Notes under the pieces: model-generated
Told to the model about the DNA's origin: nothing
Databases searched by the model: none
The model's input: the letters and a program-made list of their open reading frames with translations, nothing else
NCBI RefSeq assembly: GCF_012568845.1
Contig: NZ_CP046194.1
Coordinates: forward strand, 188,385 to 252,384
DNA: 64,000 nt
From: Enterobacteriaceae endosymbiont of Donacia cincticornis
Lineage (GTDB): Bacteria; Pseudomonadota; Gammaproteobacteria; Enterobacterales; Enterobacteriaceae
Reading direction: 5' to 3'
Shown here: positions 28,543-38,355 of the stretch, piece after piece
Layout of the letters: the number at the start of each line of letters is the position of its first letter
Position numbering within the stretch: the stretch's first letter is position 1
Program-made: the position numbers and the translations under genes

Positions 28543-29958
28543 ATGAATAATACAATAAAAACTGAAGTAGTTGTAATTGGTGGAGGCCCAGCAGGATATG
28601 CTGCAGCTTTCCGTTGTAGTGATTTAGGATTAAAAACTATAATAGTAGAAAATTATGAAAATTTAGGTGGTGTTTGTTTAAATGTAGGTTGTATTCCATC
28701 TAAAACATTATTAAATATAACTAAAATTATCAAAGAACAAAAATTTTTTTCCCAAAAAGGTATATTTAATAATGATATTAAAATAAATTTAAATAATATT
28801 TTACATTGGAAACAAGATGTAATTAACAAATTATCTAATGGATTAGATTTTTTAGCAAAAAAACGTAATATTAATATTATTAATGGTATGGGTTTTTTAG
28901 AAACAGAAAATTGTTTAAATGTTATTAACAATAAAAATAATTTACAAATTTTATTTGATAATGCTATAATAGCAACTGGATCTCAACCAATAATGTTACC
29001 ATGTCTTTCTTATAAAGATGAAAGAATTTGGGATTCTACAGATGCATTAAATTTAAAACAAATTCCTAACAAAATGATGATTATAGGAAGTGGAATTATT
29101 GGTTTAGAAATGGCTACAATTTATCAATCTCTTGGTTCTAAAATAGATATAATAGATATTTCGAATACTTTTTTATCAGAAGTAGATGATGATATTATTA
29201 ATATTTATAAAAAAAATATAAAAAATAAATTTCATTTTATATTAGGTACTGAAATACTATCAGTAGATAATAAACATGATTATTTACAAGTACAAATGAC
29301 TAGTGATAATCATCAATCTATTTATTCAAAACAATATGATGTAATTCTTGTTGCAATAGGTAGAAAACCTAATTCTAATTTTATAAACAAAAAATTTAAT
29401 AAAATTTTAATTAATAATACTGGATTTATTAATGTAGATAATCAAATGAGAACTAATATTTCTAATATATATGCAGTAGGAGATGTTGCTGGATATCCTA
29501 TGTTAGCTCATAAAGGAATACATGAAGGACATTTAGCTGCAGAAGTAATTTCTGGTAAAAAACATTATTTTGTTCCAAAAGTAATTCCATCTATCGCTTA
29601 TACTAATCCAGAAATAGCTTGGGTTGGAATAACTGAAAAAAATGCAATAAAAAATAATTTAAATTATAAAAATTCTATTTTTTCTTGGAAAGCATTAGGA
29701 AGAGCTGTATCTTCTAATGCAGAAGAAGGTTTAACTAAATTAATTATAGAAAAAGATTCTAGCAGAATTATAGGAGGAAGTATTGTAGGATATAATGCAG
29801 GAGAATTATTAGGAGAGATAAGTCTAGCAATTGAAATGGGGTGTGATATAGAAGATATTTCATTAACTATGCATGCACATCCTACTTTTTATGAATCTAT
29901 TGGTATAGCCGCTGAAATATATACAGGAACAGCAACAGATATTATCAATATAAAATAA
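28543..29958 (+). CDS. lpd: Dihydrolipoamide dehydrogenase (E3)
   Basis: A 471-residue FAD disulfide oxidoreductase shared by the pyruvate and 2-oxoglutarate dehydrogenase complexes. FAD site VVVIGGGPAGYAAA, redox-active disulfide GGVCLNVGCIP, NAD site IIGSGIIGLEMA, and the C-terminal catalytic HAHPTFYES are all present. An in-frame ATG exists at 28528, but starting at 28543 gives MNNTIKTEVVVIGG, which aligns exactly with E. coli MSTEIKTQVVVLG, and GAGA sits 5 bases ahead. It ends the aceE-aceF-lpd run. Confidence 0.95.
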   Translation: MNNTIKTEVVVIGGGPAGYAAAFRCSDLGLKTIIVENYENLGGVCLNVGCIPSKTLLNITKIIKEQKFFSQKGIFNNDIKINLNNILHWKQDVINKLSNGLDFLAKKRNINIINGMGFLETENCLNVINNKNNLQILFDNAIIATGSQPIMLPCLSYKDERIWDSTDALNLKQIPNKMMIIGSGIIGLEMATIYQSLGSKIDIIDISNTFLSEVDDDIINIYKKNIKNKFHFILGTEILSVDNKHDYLQVQMTSDNHQSIYSKQYDVILVAIGRKPNSNFINKKFNKILINNTGFINVDNQMRTNISNIYAVGDVAGYPMLAHKGIHEGHLAAEVISGKKHYFVPKVIPSIAYTNPEIAWVGITEKNAIKNNLNYKNSIFSWKALGRAVSSNAEEGLTKLIIEKDSSRIIGGSIVGYNAGELLGEISLAIEMGCDIEDISLTMHAHPTFYESIGIAAEIYTGTATDIINIK

Positions 29959-30091
29959 TTTTTATTAAATTCAAATTTGTTTTTAAATAAATATAAATTT
30001 TTTTATTAGTAAAAAATGATTAATATCAAATATTATTATTTTATTTATAATTATAATATATTTTATTATATATAATTTATATAAATAAAAT

Positions 30092-31378
30092 ATGAACAAT
30101 CTTAAAAAACAAAATTCTATTTTAGATCAAATAAGAATTCCATTTTTTAATAAAAAAAAATATTTTGTTAAAGAATATATAAAATTTTTTAATAAAAAAA
30201 ATGATATTTCATATGCTATAAATAATGCAATTAATGATTGTCATAATAATGGAGGAGGAATTGTTATTATTCCTAATGGAGAATTTTATACAAGTTCTAT
30301 TATTTTAAAAAGTAATGTAAATTTACATTTACAAGATGATACTGTATTAAAATTTTATACTGATCCTAATAAATACTATAATGTATTTACTAGATGGGAG
30401 GGGATAGAATGTATTAATTATATTTCATTAATTTATGCTTATAACCAAAAAAATATTGCTATAACAGGTAAAGGTATATTAGATGGACAAGCTAGTTTTT
30501 ATAATTGGTGGTCTTGGAAAAATGATATAAACGGTAATCATTTACAAAATGATGATGTAAAAATACTTAAAAATATGGATAAAAACAATATTTCTATTAA
30601 AAATAGAATTTTTGGTATTAATCATTTTCTTAGACCAAATTTTATACAATTATATTTATGTAGAAATATTTTTATTTCCGATATACATATTATAAATTCT
30701 CCTATGTGGGAAATACACCCAGTTTTAAGTGAAAATATTACTATACAAAATATTAAAATTAATAGTTTAGGACCTAATAATGATGGATGTAATCCTGAAT
30801 CTTGTAATAATGTTTTAATTCAAAATAGTATTTTTTATACAGGAGATGATTGTATAGCAATAAAATCAGGAACAAATAATGATGGAAGAAAAATAAATAT
30901 TCCTTCTAAAAATATTATAATAAAAAAATGTAAGATGTACCATGGACACGGTGCTATTACATTAGGAAGTGAGTGTTCAGGTGGAATAAAAAATATTTTT
31001 ATAGAAAAATGTACTATTAATGGTATTATTCAATCTTTTTTTAAAGTTAAAAATAATGCGGAACGAGGAGGTAAAATAAATAATATTTATATTAAAAATA
31101 TAAATATTAAATTTATTCAAAATTATTTTTTTAATATAAACTATTTATATGATGAAGGAGATAAAGGTGATTTTATACCTATTGTAAAAGATATTTTTAT
31201 TTCTGATATTAATGTAGAACATTGTTTACAAGTATTTAACATTAATACATTTAAAAAATCTATTGTAGATAATATTTTGTTAAAAAATTGTGTTTTTAAA
31301 GGATTAAAAACACCAGAAAAAATATTAATTTATAATAAATATAATATTAATATTATAAATACAAAATTTATTTCTTAA
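30092..31378 (+). CDS. GH28 polygalacturonase (pectinase)
   Basis: A 428-residue glycoside hydrolase family 28 protein with the right-handed parallel beta-helix pattern of repeating I/V-x-I/V-x-N segments. The GH28 motifs are in order: N-N-D at 229-231 in GPNNDGCNPE, G-D-D at 251-253 in GDDCIAIKSG, G-H-G at 285-287, and K-V-K at 318-320 followed by NNAERGG where the family usually has R-I-K. Family members hydrolyse galacturonan in pectin; the bacterial form with NDGxxPE suggests exo-acting or oligogalacturonide activity. No hydrophobic signal peptide is visible at the N-terminus. It stands alone between lpd and convergent dapE; no E. coli neighbour corresponds to it, so acquisition by transfer is likely. 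Confidence 0.9.
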   Translation: MNNLKKQNSILDQIRIPFFNKKKYFVKEYIKFFNKKNDISYAINNAINDCHNNGGGIVIIPNGEFYTSSIILKSNVNLHLQDDTVLKFYTDPNKYYNVFTRWEGIECINYISLIYAYNQKNIAITGKGILDGQASFYNWWSWKNDINGNHLQNDDVKILKNMDKNNISIKNRIFGINHFLRPNFIQLYLCRNIFISDIHIINSPMWEIHPVLSENITIQNIKINSLGPNNDGCNPESCNNVLIQNSIFYTGDDCIAIKSGTNNDGRKINIPSKNIIIKKCKMYHGHGAITLGSECSGGIKNIFIEKCTINGIIQSFFKVKNNAERGGKINNIYIKNINIKFIQNYFFNINYLYDEGDKGDFIPIVKDIFISDINVEHCLQVFNINTFKKSIVDNILLKNCVFKGLKTPEKILIYNKYNINIINTKFIS

Positions 31379-31396
31379 AAAAAAGAAATCATTTTA

Positions 31397-32560
31397 CTAA
31401 GTTAAAAAAATATTTTTTATGATTTGATAATATATTTTATATAAAATATATAAATCATTAATATGAACATGTTCATTAATTTTATGAATAGTTGAATTAT
31501 TTAAACCTAATTCAATAATTTGTGCTCCTGTTTTTATAATAAAACGTCCATCAGAAGTTCCACCATCATTAATTAATGATGGATTAAAATTATTAACAGA
31601 ATAAATACTTTGTTTAACTATATTTAATAAATTTTTTTTTTTATTTTTACAATATTGATTACTTAAAAAAGGTTTTCCAGATAATTGCCATTTTATTTTA
31701 AAATTTAAAACATATTTTTTAAGCATATAATTTAATTTTTTTAAAATATTTTTATAACTTATTTCATTATTAAAACGAAAATTTATATAAATTATAATAT
31801 TTCCTGGAATTATATTATTATCTTCTATATTAGATTTAATTTTTGTAATTTGCATACTAGTTTCAGGAAATAAACTATTTTTTTTACTCCATTTTTTAAA
31901 AATTAATTCTTTTAATAAAGGTATTACCATATGAATAGGATTTTTAGCTAAATTATGATACGCTACATGTCCTTGTATACCTATGATTTCTAATTGGATA
32001 TTTAAAGATCCTCTTCTACCATTTTTAATATTATCTCCAATAATTTTTTTACTTGTAGGTTCTCCTATAATACAAAAATCTATTTTTTCTTTATTTTTTA
32101 ATAATTTTTTAATAATTTTTATAGTTCCATTTTTAGCATTACCTTCTTCGTCTGAAGTTATAATAAAAGATAAACAACCATGATAATGAGGATAATTTAA
32201 AATAAATTTTTTAGCCGCAAAAATCATTGCAGCTAAAGAACCTTTCATGTCGCAAACTCCTCTACCATATAAAATATTATCATGTATAATAGGTGTAAAA
32301 GGATTAAATTTCCATTTTGTTATATTTCCAGGAGAAACAACATCAGTATGGCCTGCAAAAACTAAAGTATTATGTATATTCTTTTGTCTAAAATTATGAA
32401 TTGCCCAAAAATTATTTGTATTATTAATATTAATTAAATCGATATGAAATTTTAATTTTTTAAGTATTGTAATTAAAATATCTTGACATCCTGCATCAAA
32501 AGGACTAATAGAAGGACACTTAATAAGTGTTTTAGTTAAATTAATTATTTTTTGTAACAT
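31397..32560 (-). CDS. dapE: Succinyl-diaminopimelate desuccinylase
   Basis: A 387-residue M20 family metallohydrolase that releases LL-diaminopimelate from its succinyl form for lysine and peptidoglycan. The metal ligands are in FAGHTDVV, GRGVCDMKGS, and SDEEG (general base and ligand), with the C-terminal histidine in NSTIHKINE. GGTSDGRFI is also conserved. Length is close to the E. coli enzyme (375). It ends in TAG. It is convergent with the GH28 gene with only 18 bases between them and lies 39 bases after lon. Confidence 0.96.
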   Translation of the reverse strand: MLQKIINLTKTLIKCPSISPFDAGCQDILITILKKLKFHIDLININNTNNFWAIHNFRQKNIHNTLVFAGHTDVVSPGNITKWKFNPFTPIIHDNILYGRGVCDMKGSLAAMIFAAKKFILNYPHYHGCLSFIITSDEEGNAKNGTIKIIKKLLKNKEKIDFCIIGEPTSKKIIGDNIKNGRRGSLNIQLEIIGIQGHVAYHNLAKNPIHMVIPLLKELIFKKWSKKNSLFPETSMQITKIKSNIEDNNIIPGNIIIYINFRFNNEISYKNILKKLNYMLKKYVLNFKIKWQLSGKPFLSNQYCKNKKKNLLNIVKQSIYSVNNFNPSLINDGGTSDGRFIIKTGAQIIELGLNNSTIHKINEHVHINDLYILYKIYYQIIKNIFLT

Positions 32561-32599
32561 AAAATTATACTTTTTATTAAATAAAATAATTTTTGATTA

Positions 32600-34933
32600 T
32601 TAAAATGGTTTATTTTGTAAAGCTAGTAATAATACTTCTTCAATATTTTTTACTGTTAAAATTTTTAAATCTGTAATAATATTTTTAGGTATATCTTCTA
32701 AATTTCTTTTATTTTGTTCTGGAATAAGAACAATATTAATTCCCCCTCTATGAGCTGCTAATAATTTTTCTTTTAATCCTCCAATAGCTAATATTTGTCC
32801 TCTTAAAGTAATTTCCCCAGTCATAGCAACATTAGCCTTCACAGGATTATTAGTTAAACTAGAAACTAAAGCAGTACATATAGATATTCCAGCACTAGGT
32901 CCATCTTTAGGAGTAGCTCCTTCTAAAGCATGAACATGAATATCTATATTTTTATAAAATTCAGTTTTAATATTTAATTTTTTTGTTCTTGCTTTTACTA
33001 CAGTTAAAGCTGTTTGTATAGATTCTTGCATCACTTCACCTAAAGATCCTGTATATATTAACTTTCCTTTACCGAATATACATACAGTTTCAATAGTTAA
33101 TAATTCTCCACCTACTTCTGTCCAAGCTAATCCAGTAACTTGCCCAATTAAATTTTCATTTTCTGCTTTACCATAATCAAATTTTTGGACACCTAAATAA
33201 TTTTTTAGATTTATACTATTAATTGTAACAGATTTTATATTATGTTCTATTAAAATTGTTTTTACTGTTTTTCTACACAATGTAGATAATTCTCTTTCTA
33301 AACCTCTTACACCTGATTCTCTGGTATAATATCTAATTATATCAATAATTGTTTTATCATCTATAATTAATTCTTTTTCTTTTAAAGCATTACGGGTTAT
33401 TTGTTTCGGTAATAAATATTTTTTAGCTATATTTAGTTTTTCATCTTCTGTATAACCAGAAATTTTAATAACTTCCATTCTATCTAACAAAGGAAGAGGT
33501 ATATGTGTAGAAGAATTTGAAGTTGCTACAAACATAACTGCTGATAAATCATAATCTATTTCAAGATAATGATCATTAAATGTAATATTTTGTTCTGGAT
33601 CTAATACTTCTAATAATGCTGATGCTGGATCTCCTCTCATATCATATGATATTTTATCTATTTCATCTAATAATAATAACGGATTTTTTACACCTGATTT
33701 AACTATTTTTTGTATAATTTTCCCTGGCATTGAACCAATATATGTTCGACGATGTCCTCTTATTTCTCCCTCATCTCTAATACCTCCTAATGCTATTTTA
33801 ATAAATTTTCTACCTGTAGCTCTAGCTATAGATTTTCCTAATGAAGTTTTTCCTACTCCTGGGGGACCTACTAAACATAAAATTGGTCCTCTCATTTTAT
33901 GAGATCTGTTTTGAACTGCTAAATATTCTAAAATATGTTCTTTAACTGATTCTAATCCATAATGATCTTTATCTAATATTTTTTTTGCTTTACATAAATT
34001 TTTTTTTAATCTACTTTTTATATTCCATGGAATTTGTATTATCCATTCTATATATCCTCTAACAACTGTCGCTTCTGCCGATATAGGAGACATCATTTTT
34101 AATTTTTTTAATTCAGAAAATATTTTTTCTTTTACTTCTTTTGGCATTTTTATTAATTCTATTTTTTTTTTAAAAACTTCATTTTCATCTAGATGATCAT
34201 CTATTTCTCCTAGTTCTTTTTGAATCGCTTTCATTTGTTCATTTAAATAATATTCCCTTTGACTTTTTTCCATTTGTTTTTTTACTCTATCACGAATTTT
34301 TTTTTCTATTTGTAATAAATCAATTTCAGATTCCATGATAGCCATTAAATATTCTAATCTTTCGTTTACATTAGACATTTCTAATATTAATTGTTTATTA
34401 GGTAATTTTAAGGGCATATGAGCTGCAATAGTATCAGCTAATTTGGCTGCATCTTCAATGTTGTTTAAAGAACTTAAAACTTCAGGAGGAATTTTTTTAT
34501 TTAATTTAATATAATTTTCAAATTGATTTATTGCAGTTCTTACTAAAACTTTTTGTTCTTTAATGTCTAAAGTTGGTGAAGATAAATGTTTTATTTTAGC
34601 AGTAAAATAATTTTCATTATCTGATAATGTTATTATTTTTGCTCTATTTAAACCTTCCACTAAAATTTTTACAGTACCATCCGGTAATTTTAACATTTGT
34701 AATATAGATGTAACAGTACCTACTTTAAATAAATCATTAATATTAGGATTATCATTAGATGCTTCTTTTTGTGCTACTAACATAACTTTTTTATCGTTAT
34801 TCATAACAGCTTCTAAACAACGAATAGATTTTTCTCTTCCAATAAATAAAGGAATTACCATATGAGGATATACAACTACATCACGTAATGGTAGGACTGA
34901 AATTGTAATATGTTCTGAATCCTTAGAATTCAT
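32600..34933 (-). CDS. lon: ATP-dependent protease Lon
   Basis: A 777-residue AAA+ serine protease (E. coli 784) for misfolded and regulatory proteins. The N-terminal substrate domain starts VLPLRDVVVYPHMVIPLF. Walker A is GPPGVGKTS, and Walker B is LLLDEIDK. The proteolytic domain has the catalytic serine in KDGPSAGIS and the lysine in GGLKEKLLAAHRGG. It is highly conserved over the full length. It lies 79 bases after clpX, the last gene of the bolA-clpP-clpX-lon run on the minus strand. Confidence 0.98.
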   Translation of the reverse strand: MNSKDSEHITISVLPLRDVVVYPHMVIPLFIGREKSIRCLEAVMNNDKKVMLVAQKEASNDNPNINDLFKVGTVTSILQMLKLPDGTVKILVEGLNRAKIITLSDNENYFTAKIKHLSSPTLDIKEQKVLVRTAINQFENYIKLNKKIPPEVLSSLNNIEDAAKLADTIAAHMPLKLPNKQLILEMSNVNERLEYLMAIMESEIDLLQIEKKIRDRVKKQMEKSQREYYLNEQMKAIQKELGEIDDHLDENEVFKKKIELIKMPKEVKEKIFSELKKLKMMSPISAEATVVRGYIEWIIQIPWNIKSRLKKNLCKAKKILDKDHYGLESVKEHILEYLAVQNRSHKMRGPILCLVGPPGVGKTSLGKSIARATGRKFIKIALGGIRDEGEIRGHRRTYIGSMPGKIIQKIVKSGVKNPLLLLDEIDKISYDMRGDPASALLEVLDPEQNITFNDHYLEIDYDLSAVMFVATSNSSTHIPLPLLDRMEVIKISGYTEDEKLNIAKKYLLPKQITRNALKEKELIIDDKTIIDIIRYYTRESGVRGLERELSTLCRKTVKTILIEHNIKSVTINSINLKNYLGVQKFDYGKAENENLIGQVTGLAWTEVGGELLTIETVCIFGKGKLIYTGSLGEVMQESIQTALTVVKARTKKLNIKTEFYKNIDIHVHALEGATPKDGPSAGISICTALVSSLTNNPVKANVAMTGEITLRGQILAIGGLKEKLLAAHRGGINIVLIPEQNKRNLEDIPKNIITDLKILTVKNIEEVLLLALQNKPF

Positions 34934-35012
34934 AAATTTCTCTCTTTAGTATCATAAAATATTTAAAATATATAGTTTATATTTAAAAAAATTAATTATT
35001 ATATAATAATAA

Positions 35013-36278
35013 TTAATTTTTTTTATATTCAATAATAGGATTAGATAACTTATTAATTACTTTACTATTAATTTTTATTTTATAAATATTTTTTATTGAA
35101 GGTGTATCATACATTATATTTAATAGTGATTTTTCTAAAATAGATCTTAAACCTCTAGCTCCAATATTTAATTTTATTGCTTTTTTTGCTATTGCTTCTA
35201 TAGCATCATTATTAAATTCTAATTTAATATTTTCATATTCAAATAAAGTTTGATATTGTTTAATAAGAGAATTTTTAGTTTCTAATAAAATTTTTACTAA
35301 TTGTTTTTTATCTAATCTTTTTAACGATGTTATGATAGGTAATCGTCCTATAAATTCAGGTATTAATCCAAATTTTATTAAATCTTCAGGTAATACTCTT
35401 TTTAAAATATTATATTTATTTGAAAATTTATTTTGATTATTATTCATTTTTATATGGAAACCTATACTTCCATTTTCAGGTTTATTAAGTCTATTTAGAA
35501 TAATATTTTCTAAACCATAAAAAGATCCTGCACAAATAAATAAAATATTTTTAGTATTTATTTGAATAAATTCTTGTTGAGGATGTTTTCTTCCTCCTTG
35601 TGGAGGTATAGAAGCTATTGTACCTTCAATTATTTTTAATAAAGCTTGTTGGACACCTTCTCCAGAAACATCTCTAGTTATAGAAACATTTTCTGATTTA
35701 CGTGCAATTTTATCAATTTCATCGATATATATTATTCCACGTTGTGTTTTTTCTATATCATAATTAGCATTTTGTAATAATTTTTGAATAATATTTTCGA
35801 CATCTTCACCTACATAACCAGCTTCTGTTAAAGTTGTAGCATCTGCAATAACAAAAGGTACGTTAAGAAAATGTGCTAATGTTTCAGCTAATAATGTTTT
35901 ACCACTTCCAGAAGGCCCTAATAAAAGAATATTACTTTTTTCTATTATAGAACAATTTTTTGTATAAAAGTTTAATTTTTTATAATGATTATATACTGAT
36001 ACCGCAAGTACTTTTTTAGCTTTTGTTTGACTAATAACATAATCATTTAAATAATTAAAAATTTTATGTGGCGTGAATAAATTTATTTTTGTATTATTAA
36101 AAATATTTTTAAATTGATTTTGGTTTTTTTTTTGTAAAATATTATAATATAATATGATACATTTATTACAGATAAATATAGAATTATTTCCTAATATAAG
36201 TTTATTAATTTCATTTTGGTATTTTTTGCAAAAAGAACAACGCAAAATTATATTAGAACTATCCTTATTATTTGTCAT
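35013..36278 (-). CDS. clpX: ClpXP protease ATPase subunit ClpX
   Basis: A 421-residue AAA+ unfoldase that feeds substrates to ClpP. The zinc-binding domain carries CSFCKKYQ and, 22 residues on, CNKC. Walker A is GPSGSGKT, Walker [12 protein letters not shown], sensor 2 in GARGLRS, and the RKHPQQEF pore-loop region is present. The frame could open at 36290, but starting at 36278 gives MTNNKDSS aligned with E. coli MTDKRKDGS, and GAGG lies 6 bases ahead. It follows clpP by 83 bases. Confidence 0.96.
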   Translation of the reverse strand: MTNNKDSSNIILRCSFCKKYQNEINKLILGNNSIFICNKCIILYYNILQKKNQNQFKNIFNNTKINLFTPHKIFNYLNDYVISQTKAKKVLAVSVYNHYKKLNFYTKNCSIIEKSNILLLGPSGSGKTLLAETLAHFLNVPFVIADATTLTEAGYVGEDVENIIQKLLQNANYDIEKTQRGIIYIDEIDKIARKSENVSITRDVSGEGVQQALLKIIEGTIASIPPQGGRKHPQQEFIQINTKNILFICAGSFYGLENIILNRLNKPENGSIGFHIKMNNNQNKFSNKYNILKRVLPEDLIKFGLIPEFIGRLPIITSLKRLDKKQLVKILLETKNSLIKQYQTLFEYENIKLEFNNDAIEAIAKKAIKLNIGARGLRSILEKSLLNIMYDTPSIKNIYKIKINSKVINKLSNPIIEYKKN

Positions 36279-36361
36279 TACAAACCTCATATTTATTTAT
36301 GATAAATAAAATAATAAATTTTATAATTTTTAATTTATAACTTTACAAGTTATAATAAATA

Positions 36362-36988
36362 TTATTTTTTATTACAAATAATATTATCTACTAAACCATA
36401 TTCTATTGCTTCATGAGCTGATAAAAATTTATCTCTATTTGTATCTTTTTCAATAGTTTCAATAGATTTTCCTGTATGTAATGACATAAGTTTATTTATA
36501 TAATTTTTCATTCTTAAAATTTCTTGGGTTTGAATTTCTATATCTGTCACTTGTCCTTGATAATTACCCATAGGTTGATGTATCATTATTCTAGAATTAG
36601 GTAGACAAAATCTTTTATTTTTTTTACCAGAAGCTAATAAAAAAGCAGCCATAGAACATGCTTGACCTATACATAATGTACTAATATCTGATTTTACAAA
36701 TTGCATAGTATCATAGATAGACATACCTGAAGTAATAATACCTCCAGGACTATTTATGTAGATAAAAATATCTTTATTTGAATTTTCCGAATCTAAAAAT
36801 AAAATTTGAGCTACTATTAAATTCGCCATATTATCTTCAATAGAACCTGTAAGAAAAATAATACGTTCTTTTAAAAGTCTAGAAAAAATGTCATATGATC
36901 GTTCTCCTTGAGAAGTATTTTCAATTACAATTGGTATTGTATTTAAACAATGATTTTTAGTCATTTGATTATTTTTTTTATATAACAT
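36362..36988 (-). CDS. clpP: ClpP protease proteolytic subunit
   Basis: A 208-residue serine peptidase that forms the tetradecameric chamber used by ClpX. The catalytic serine is in GQACSMAAF, the histidine in MIHQPMG and the aspartate in DTNRDKF. The whole sequence aligns with E. coli ClpP (207), including the N-terminal [14 protein letters not shown]. The ATG has an AAGGAT ribosome-binding site 4-5 bases ahead. In E. coli tig sits between bolA and clpP; it is absent here. Confidence 0.97.
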   Translation of the reverse strand: MLYKKNNQMTKNHCLNTIPIVIENTSQGERSYDIFSRLLKERIIFLTGSIEDNMANLIVAQILFLDSENSNKDIFIYINSPGGIITSGMSIYDTMQFVKSDISTLCIGQACSMAAFLLASGKKNKRFCLPNSRIMIHQPMGNYQGQVTDIEIQTQEILRMKNYINKLMSLHTGKSIETIEKDTNRDKFLSAHEAIEYGLVDNIICNKK

Positions 36989-37022
36989 TATTATCCTTTA
37001 ATAAAAAATTATTTATATTATT

Positions 37023-37295
37023 TTATAAAATTTTATTTTTTTTAATTTCTTCCCATTCACTTAATGTATAAGTATATAATGAAAGCGAATGAATATTATT
37101 TATTTTATTTCCTATAATACGATATATTAATTTATGACGATTAACTAATGATTGTTTTATAAAATTATTACTTACAATAATAATCTCTAAATGATTTATT
37201 ACTTTTTTTTTTTTAGATAGATTATTATCTTTAATTTTTAAATATATAGGTTTTAATTGAAATATTATTTTATTTTTTATTTTTTCTATAATCAT
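37023..37295 (-). CDS. bolA: BolA family protein
   Basis: A 90-residue BolA-fold protein (E. coli BolA 105). The conserved C-terminal signature is seen in FIKQSLVNRHKLIYRIIG, which includes the R-H that can bind Fe-S clusters with monothiol glutaredoxins, and in SLSLYTYTLSEWEE. BolA proteins take part in Fe-S trafficking and envelope stress. Gene order bolA-clpP-clpX-lon matches E. coli minus tig, which supports BolA itself rather than IbaG. The E. coli C-terminal tail is missing. Confidence 0.92.
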   Translation of the reverse strand: MIIEKIKNKIIFQLKPIYLKIKDNNLSKKKKVINHLEIIIVSNNFIKQSLVNRHKLIYRIIGNKINNIHSLSLYTYTLSEWEEIKKNKIL

Positions 37296-37399
37296 TATAT
37301 ATCCAAAATTTATAATTTTTATAATTTAAAATATATTTTTTTATTAATAATAAAATATTTTAATTTTATTAAAATTAATTATATTTTATAAAATAAATT

Positions 37400-38176
37400 T
37401 TAAGATTTAGACATTATTAATTTTCTAATACTAGAATTAGTAACTAATATATTTGAAGAATTTTTATAATTATAATTACCAATAAAATCGGTTATTAATC
37501 CTCCAGCTTCTTTAATTATTAATTCTCCAGCAAGTAAATAATAAAAATTTTTTAAATCATTATTTATATAACAATCTATTTTATTTGCAGCTAAATAAGC
37601 TAAATCTAAAGATATACAACCACTAATTCTTAATGAAAGTAAATTATTTTTAAAAAAATAGTTCAAATTAATATTTTGTTTATTAGAAAAAAAATAATTA
37701 TTATTTAAAGCAAATAATAAATTTTTTTGTTTTATATCATTATTACAACGTAATTTATACCCATTTAATTGAGCATTTTGACCTCTTATAGCTGTAAATA
37801 AATCATTTTTAATCGGATCATATATTAAAGAAATTATTGTTTTTTTCTTTATGCAAATTGCAATAGATATCGAAAAATGAGGTAATTTTTTAAAATAATT
37901 TATAATTCCATCTAAGGGATTTATAATCCATATAGTTTTTTTATAATTAAAAACTAAAAAATTTTTTTTATATATAATAATAATATTTTGTGCATATATA
38001 TTAGAAAATATTCTAGTAATCATATTATTTAAATTTTTATGAATTTTTTTTATAAAAATATTAGCATCATAATTATTATTATAATGTATATTAATATTAT
38101 GAATTTCATAATTTTTAACAATTATATTACCAATATTACGAATTATACGTATAGCAATATTAAGTATTGGTTGCAT
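37400..38176 (-). CDS. suhB: SuhB-like inositol monophosphatase family protein, degenerate active site
   Basis: A 258-residue protein that aligns over its length with E. coli SuhB (267): MQPILNIAIRIIRNIGN, LPHFSISIAICIK, IYDPIKNDLFTAIRGQNAQLNGYKL, LDLAYLAANKIDCY and AGELIIKEAGGLITDF. The catalytic metal ligands are mostly gone. The E-E-S-G motif (E67 in E. coli) reads I-Y-K-K, DPLDGT is NPLDGI at 86-91, and the W-D-x-A-A-G-E aspartate is tyrosine in FYYLLAGE. It is unlikely to hydrolyse inositol phosphate. E. coli SuhB also acts, without catalysis, with NusA in rRNA transcription antitermination, so that role may be what is kept; this is inference. Confidence 0.85.
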   Translation of the reverse strand: MQPILNIAIRIIRNIGNIIVKNYEIHNINIHYNNNYDANIFIKKIHKNLNNMITRIFSNIYAQNIIIIYKKNFLVFNYKKTIWIINPLDGIINYFKKLPHFSISIAICIKKKTIISLIYDPIKNDLFTAIRGQNAQLNGYKLRCNNDIKQKNLLFALNNNYFFSNKQNINLNYFFKNNLLSLRISGCISLDLAYLAANKIDCYINNDLKNFYYLLAGELIIKEAGGLITDFIGNYNYKNSSNILVTNSSIRKLIMSKS

Positions 38177-38355
38177 ATATTATTTCTCATATATATGAAT
38201 TAAATAATTAAACAATAGATTTTTTTTATTTTATAATAAAAAATTAATATTTTAAATATTTTTTTTATAAAAGATATTTATATAAATAAATATTGTTTTT
38301 TTTAAAAATATACTTATTTATTTAGAATAAATAATTTAAAAAAATTAACTTTAAT

